Below, in pieces: positions 5,882-6,824 of a stretch of 6,824 nucleotides of DNA. Numbering within the stretch: the stretch's first letter is position 1; every line of letters starts with the position of its first letter. This stretch comes from Limnobacter sp. Its GTDB lineage: Bacteria; Pseudomonadota; Gammaproteobacteria; Burkholderiales; Burkholderiaceae_B. Made by a program: the position numbers and the translations under genes. Location of the stretch: NCBI GenBank assembly GCA_012032215.1, contig JAAURO010000092.1:1-6824 (forward strand), in the 5' to 3' direction. The notes under the pieces are model-generated. The model was given only the letters and a program-made list of their open reading frames with translations. It searched no databases and had not been told where the DNA came from.

Positions 5882-6201
5882 TTTTTAACCAGTATATCGC
5901 CCAGGCCTTTTAATTCGCGCACGTTCAGGGTTATGGGGCCCAGCGGCTTTGCGCAGCAAGTAAGCACCTTTCCGCGGGTTTTTTCTTCGTCTGGCAAGGC
6001 GTGTGACTGGTAGGCACTGTGCTCTACCTCGCCCGCCAGCAAATCGGCCTTGCACGAACCACACGCGCCATTTTTGCAACCATATGGCAAAATAAGGTTG
6101 GCACGCAAAGCGGCGGTGAGTATGGACTCACCAGCTTCGCATTCAAATTGCTTTTCACTGGGGAAAATAGTTACGCTGTGGTTCATCACCTGCTGTCTCA
6201 T
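5827..6201 (-). CDS. [2Fe-2S] ferredoxin domain, N-terminal part of the split reductase
   Basis: This 124-codon frame begins MRQQVMNHSVTIFPSEKQF. It contains the plant-type ferredoxin cluster motif C42-x4-C47-x2-C50 (in YGCKNGACGSCK) and a later Cys pair at 82-83, one of which is the fourth ligand, so it binds a [2Fe-2S] centre. The sequence stays family-like through LNVRELKGLGDILVKK (residue 107). After that the A6 run throws it into 17 unrelated residues ending at TGA (5827-5829). One added A would continue it as KKMPCRV into the FAD domain, matching the usual linker. ATG 6186 (MNHSVTI) fits the usual family N-terminus better than ATG 6201; neither has a strong ribosome site. Together with the FAD frame it forms one electron-transfer flavoprotein, either frameshifted, misread or expressed by slippage. 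Confidence 0.85.
   Translation of the reverse strand: MRQQVMNHSVTIFPSEKQFECEAGESILTAALRANLILPYGCKNGACGSCKADLLAGEVEHSAYQSHALPDEEKTRGKVLTCCAKPLGPITLNVRELKGLGDILVKKCLAVLTALKNRPPMWPF
5881..5886 (-). other. A6 homopolymer at the reductase frame break
   Basis: On the coding strand GTT AAA AAA TGC is read in the ferredoxin frame. Slipping back one base, or one extra A, gives AAA AAA ATG CCT, the FAD-domain frame. The two frames overlap for 55 bp (5827-5881). No strong Shine-Dalgarno-like stimulator or clear stem-loop of the dnaX type is evident nearby, so programmed frameshifting is possible but not favoured over sequencing error. Confidence 0.6.
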
Positions 6202-6297
6202 TCTGAGGATTTACAACACATCGGGCCGGAAAGCTGTACTGCAGCCCTACCCGCCCCACGTTTTTTTGCCAGAGCCAAACCAAGCCGGTTTCGCAGA

Positions 6298-6824
6298 TTG
6301 CGCGTGGTGCTTGCCGGCTGCGGCCAGGTAGGCACCACCTTGCTGAAACTGTATCCAAGCCAGCATTTTACCGCCACCCTGAAGCCTGAATCGGCTCACC
6401 CCGAGCGTACAACACACATTCGCGAACTGATGCACACAACACCCAGCAAAACCTTGTGCATCAACCTGGACAAGACCGCCGATTTGGCCCGGCTTGCCAG
6501 CTTGGGCAACCGTGTAATCTGGCTGGCACCACCCAGCACACCCAGCACACCCAGCACACCCAGCACACCCAGCACACATTGCGCGCTATACAGGCTTGGC
6601 CTTGCACACACAGCGCGGCGGGCACAAGGTTTTCAGGCCCAACTTTTACAAATAACCTATATTTCAACCACCGGTGTGTATGGCGATGCCGCTGGCAACT
6701 GGATAGACGAACGCAGCGTGTGCAATCCGCAATCGGAACGGGGCAAGCGCCGCCACGCTGCCGAAACCAGCTTGCAAGGCTTGGTAAAACGGCCTGGCCC
6801 ACCGCCCAAAACCCTGCGCACACC
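6298..6824 (+). CDS. Atypical SDR-family NAD(P)-binding protein (YeeZ-like), 5' part
   Basis: The frame is open to the window edge (175 visible codons). It begins with a beta strand and the nucleotide-binding motif AGCGQVG (residues 6-12, GxGxxG). It continues with IWLAPP (around 74-79) and ISTTGVYGDAAGNWIDE (122-138), the block typical of YeeZ-like proteins, which are annotated as NAD-dependent epimerases or SDRs of unknown function. The classical SDR YxxxK pair is not seen after this block (ERGKRRHAAE instead), as expected for atypical extended SDRs. The start is uncertain: TTG 6298 is the only standard start codon in frame between 6181 and the motif, but it lacks a ribosome site. The frame is open further upstream, reading LPAPRFFARAKPSRFRR, which also looks family-like. 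A (Pro-Ser-Thr)5 repeat interrupts the loop after the fourth strand. The gene is divergent from the reductase. Confidence 0.75.
   Translation, partial: MRVVLAGCGQVGTTLLKLYPSQHFTATLKPESAHPERTTHIRELMHTTPSKTLCINLDKTADLARLASLGNRVIWLAPPSTPSTPSTPSTPSTHCALYRLGLAHTARRAQGFQAQLLQITYISTTGVYGDAAGNWIDERSVCNPQSERGKRRHAAETSLQGLVKRPGPPPKTLRT
6532..6576 (+). repeat. Five perfect 9-bp tandem repeats encoding (Pro-Ser-Thr)5
   Basis: The unit cccagcaca occurs five times without a mismatch and in frame, giving residues 79-93 as PSTPSTPSTPSTPST within the SDR gene. It immediately follows the conserved WLAP motif, where homologues carry a variable loop near the cofactor site. Because the unit is a multiple of three, gain or loss of copies changes loop length without breaking the frame. 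Confidence 0.95.

Noticed and set aside
6233..6245. Small inverted repeat GCTG-TACTG-CAGC upstream of the SDR gene
   Set aside because: A four-base stem is expected by chance and no T-run or second half-site supports a terminator or operator.
6532..6576. CRISPR-like array
   Set aside because: The 9-bp units are directly contiguous without spacers and lie in frame in a coding region.
6461..6823. Minus-strand frames with VCWVCWVCW or GCAGCAGCA-type repeats
   Set aside because: The repetitive residues are just the reverse reading of the 9-bp repeat in the SDR gene; the plus-strand frame carries the conserved motifs.

Overview
The window looks like a chromosomal segment of a betaproteobacterium, most likely order Burkholderiales. 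This rests on the protein sequences (LivH, LivM and LivF wording, a [13 protein letters not shown] cytochrome c, and a ferredoxin-reductase of the CDP-6-deoxy-glucoseen-reductase-like type) and on moderate GC content. It is inferred from remembered family sequences, not from a search. Nearly all of the window is conserved metabolic or transport coding sequence. I see no phage, IS, CRISPR or RNA gene.

Layout. Positions 1-102 (+) hold the C-terminus of a small class I cytochrome c; a 21-bp tandem duplication straddles its stop codon. Convergent to it, 128-1276 (-) encodes a periplasmic branched-chain amino acid binding protein (LivK/LivJ type). A 206-bp divergent intergenic region carries a 14-bp inverted repeat and leads into the rightward block livH-livM-livG-livF (1483-5207). 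The livF 3' end overlaps by 52 bp the end of a leftward [2Fe-2S] ferredoxin/FAD reductase, which is split into two reading frames (5156-5881 and 5827-6201). Divergent from that, an atypical SDR gene (YeeZ-like, 6298 to the window end) contains five perfect 9-bp repeats encoding (Pro-Ser-Thr)5.

How the genes work together. LivK captures leucine, isoleucine, valine or a related substrate in the periplasm. LivH and LivM form the membrane channel, and LivG and LivF are the two ATPases. The binding protein is transcribed away from the rest of its transporter, so the two transcripts probably share control from one divergent region. The reductase would pass electrons between NAD(P)H, FAD and a plant-type 2Fe-2S centre; its partner is unknown.

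The most notable signal is that two genes are broken or shifted by exactly one base at poly-A runs. livF has a good ribosome site and ATG at 4385, but the conserved LivF frame begins only after an A8 run (4457-4464), one base out of frame. The reductase changes frame at an A6 run (5881-5886), and one extra A would restore a normal fused protein. The simplest explanation is homopolymer sequencing error. Slippage-mediated expression or real mutation are alternatives that can be tested. I found no convincing undescribed system here.
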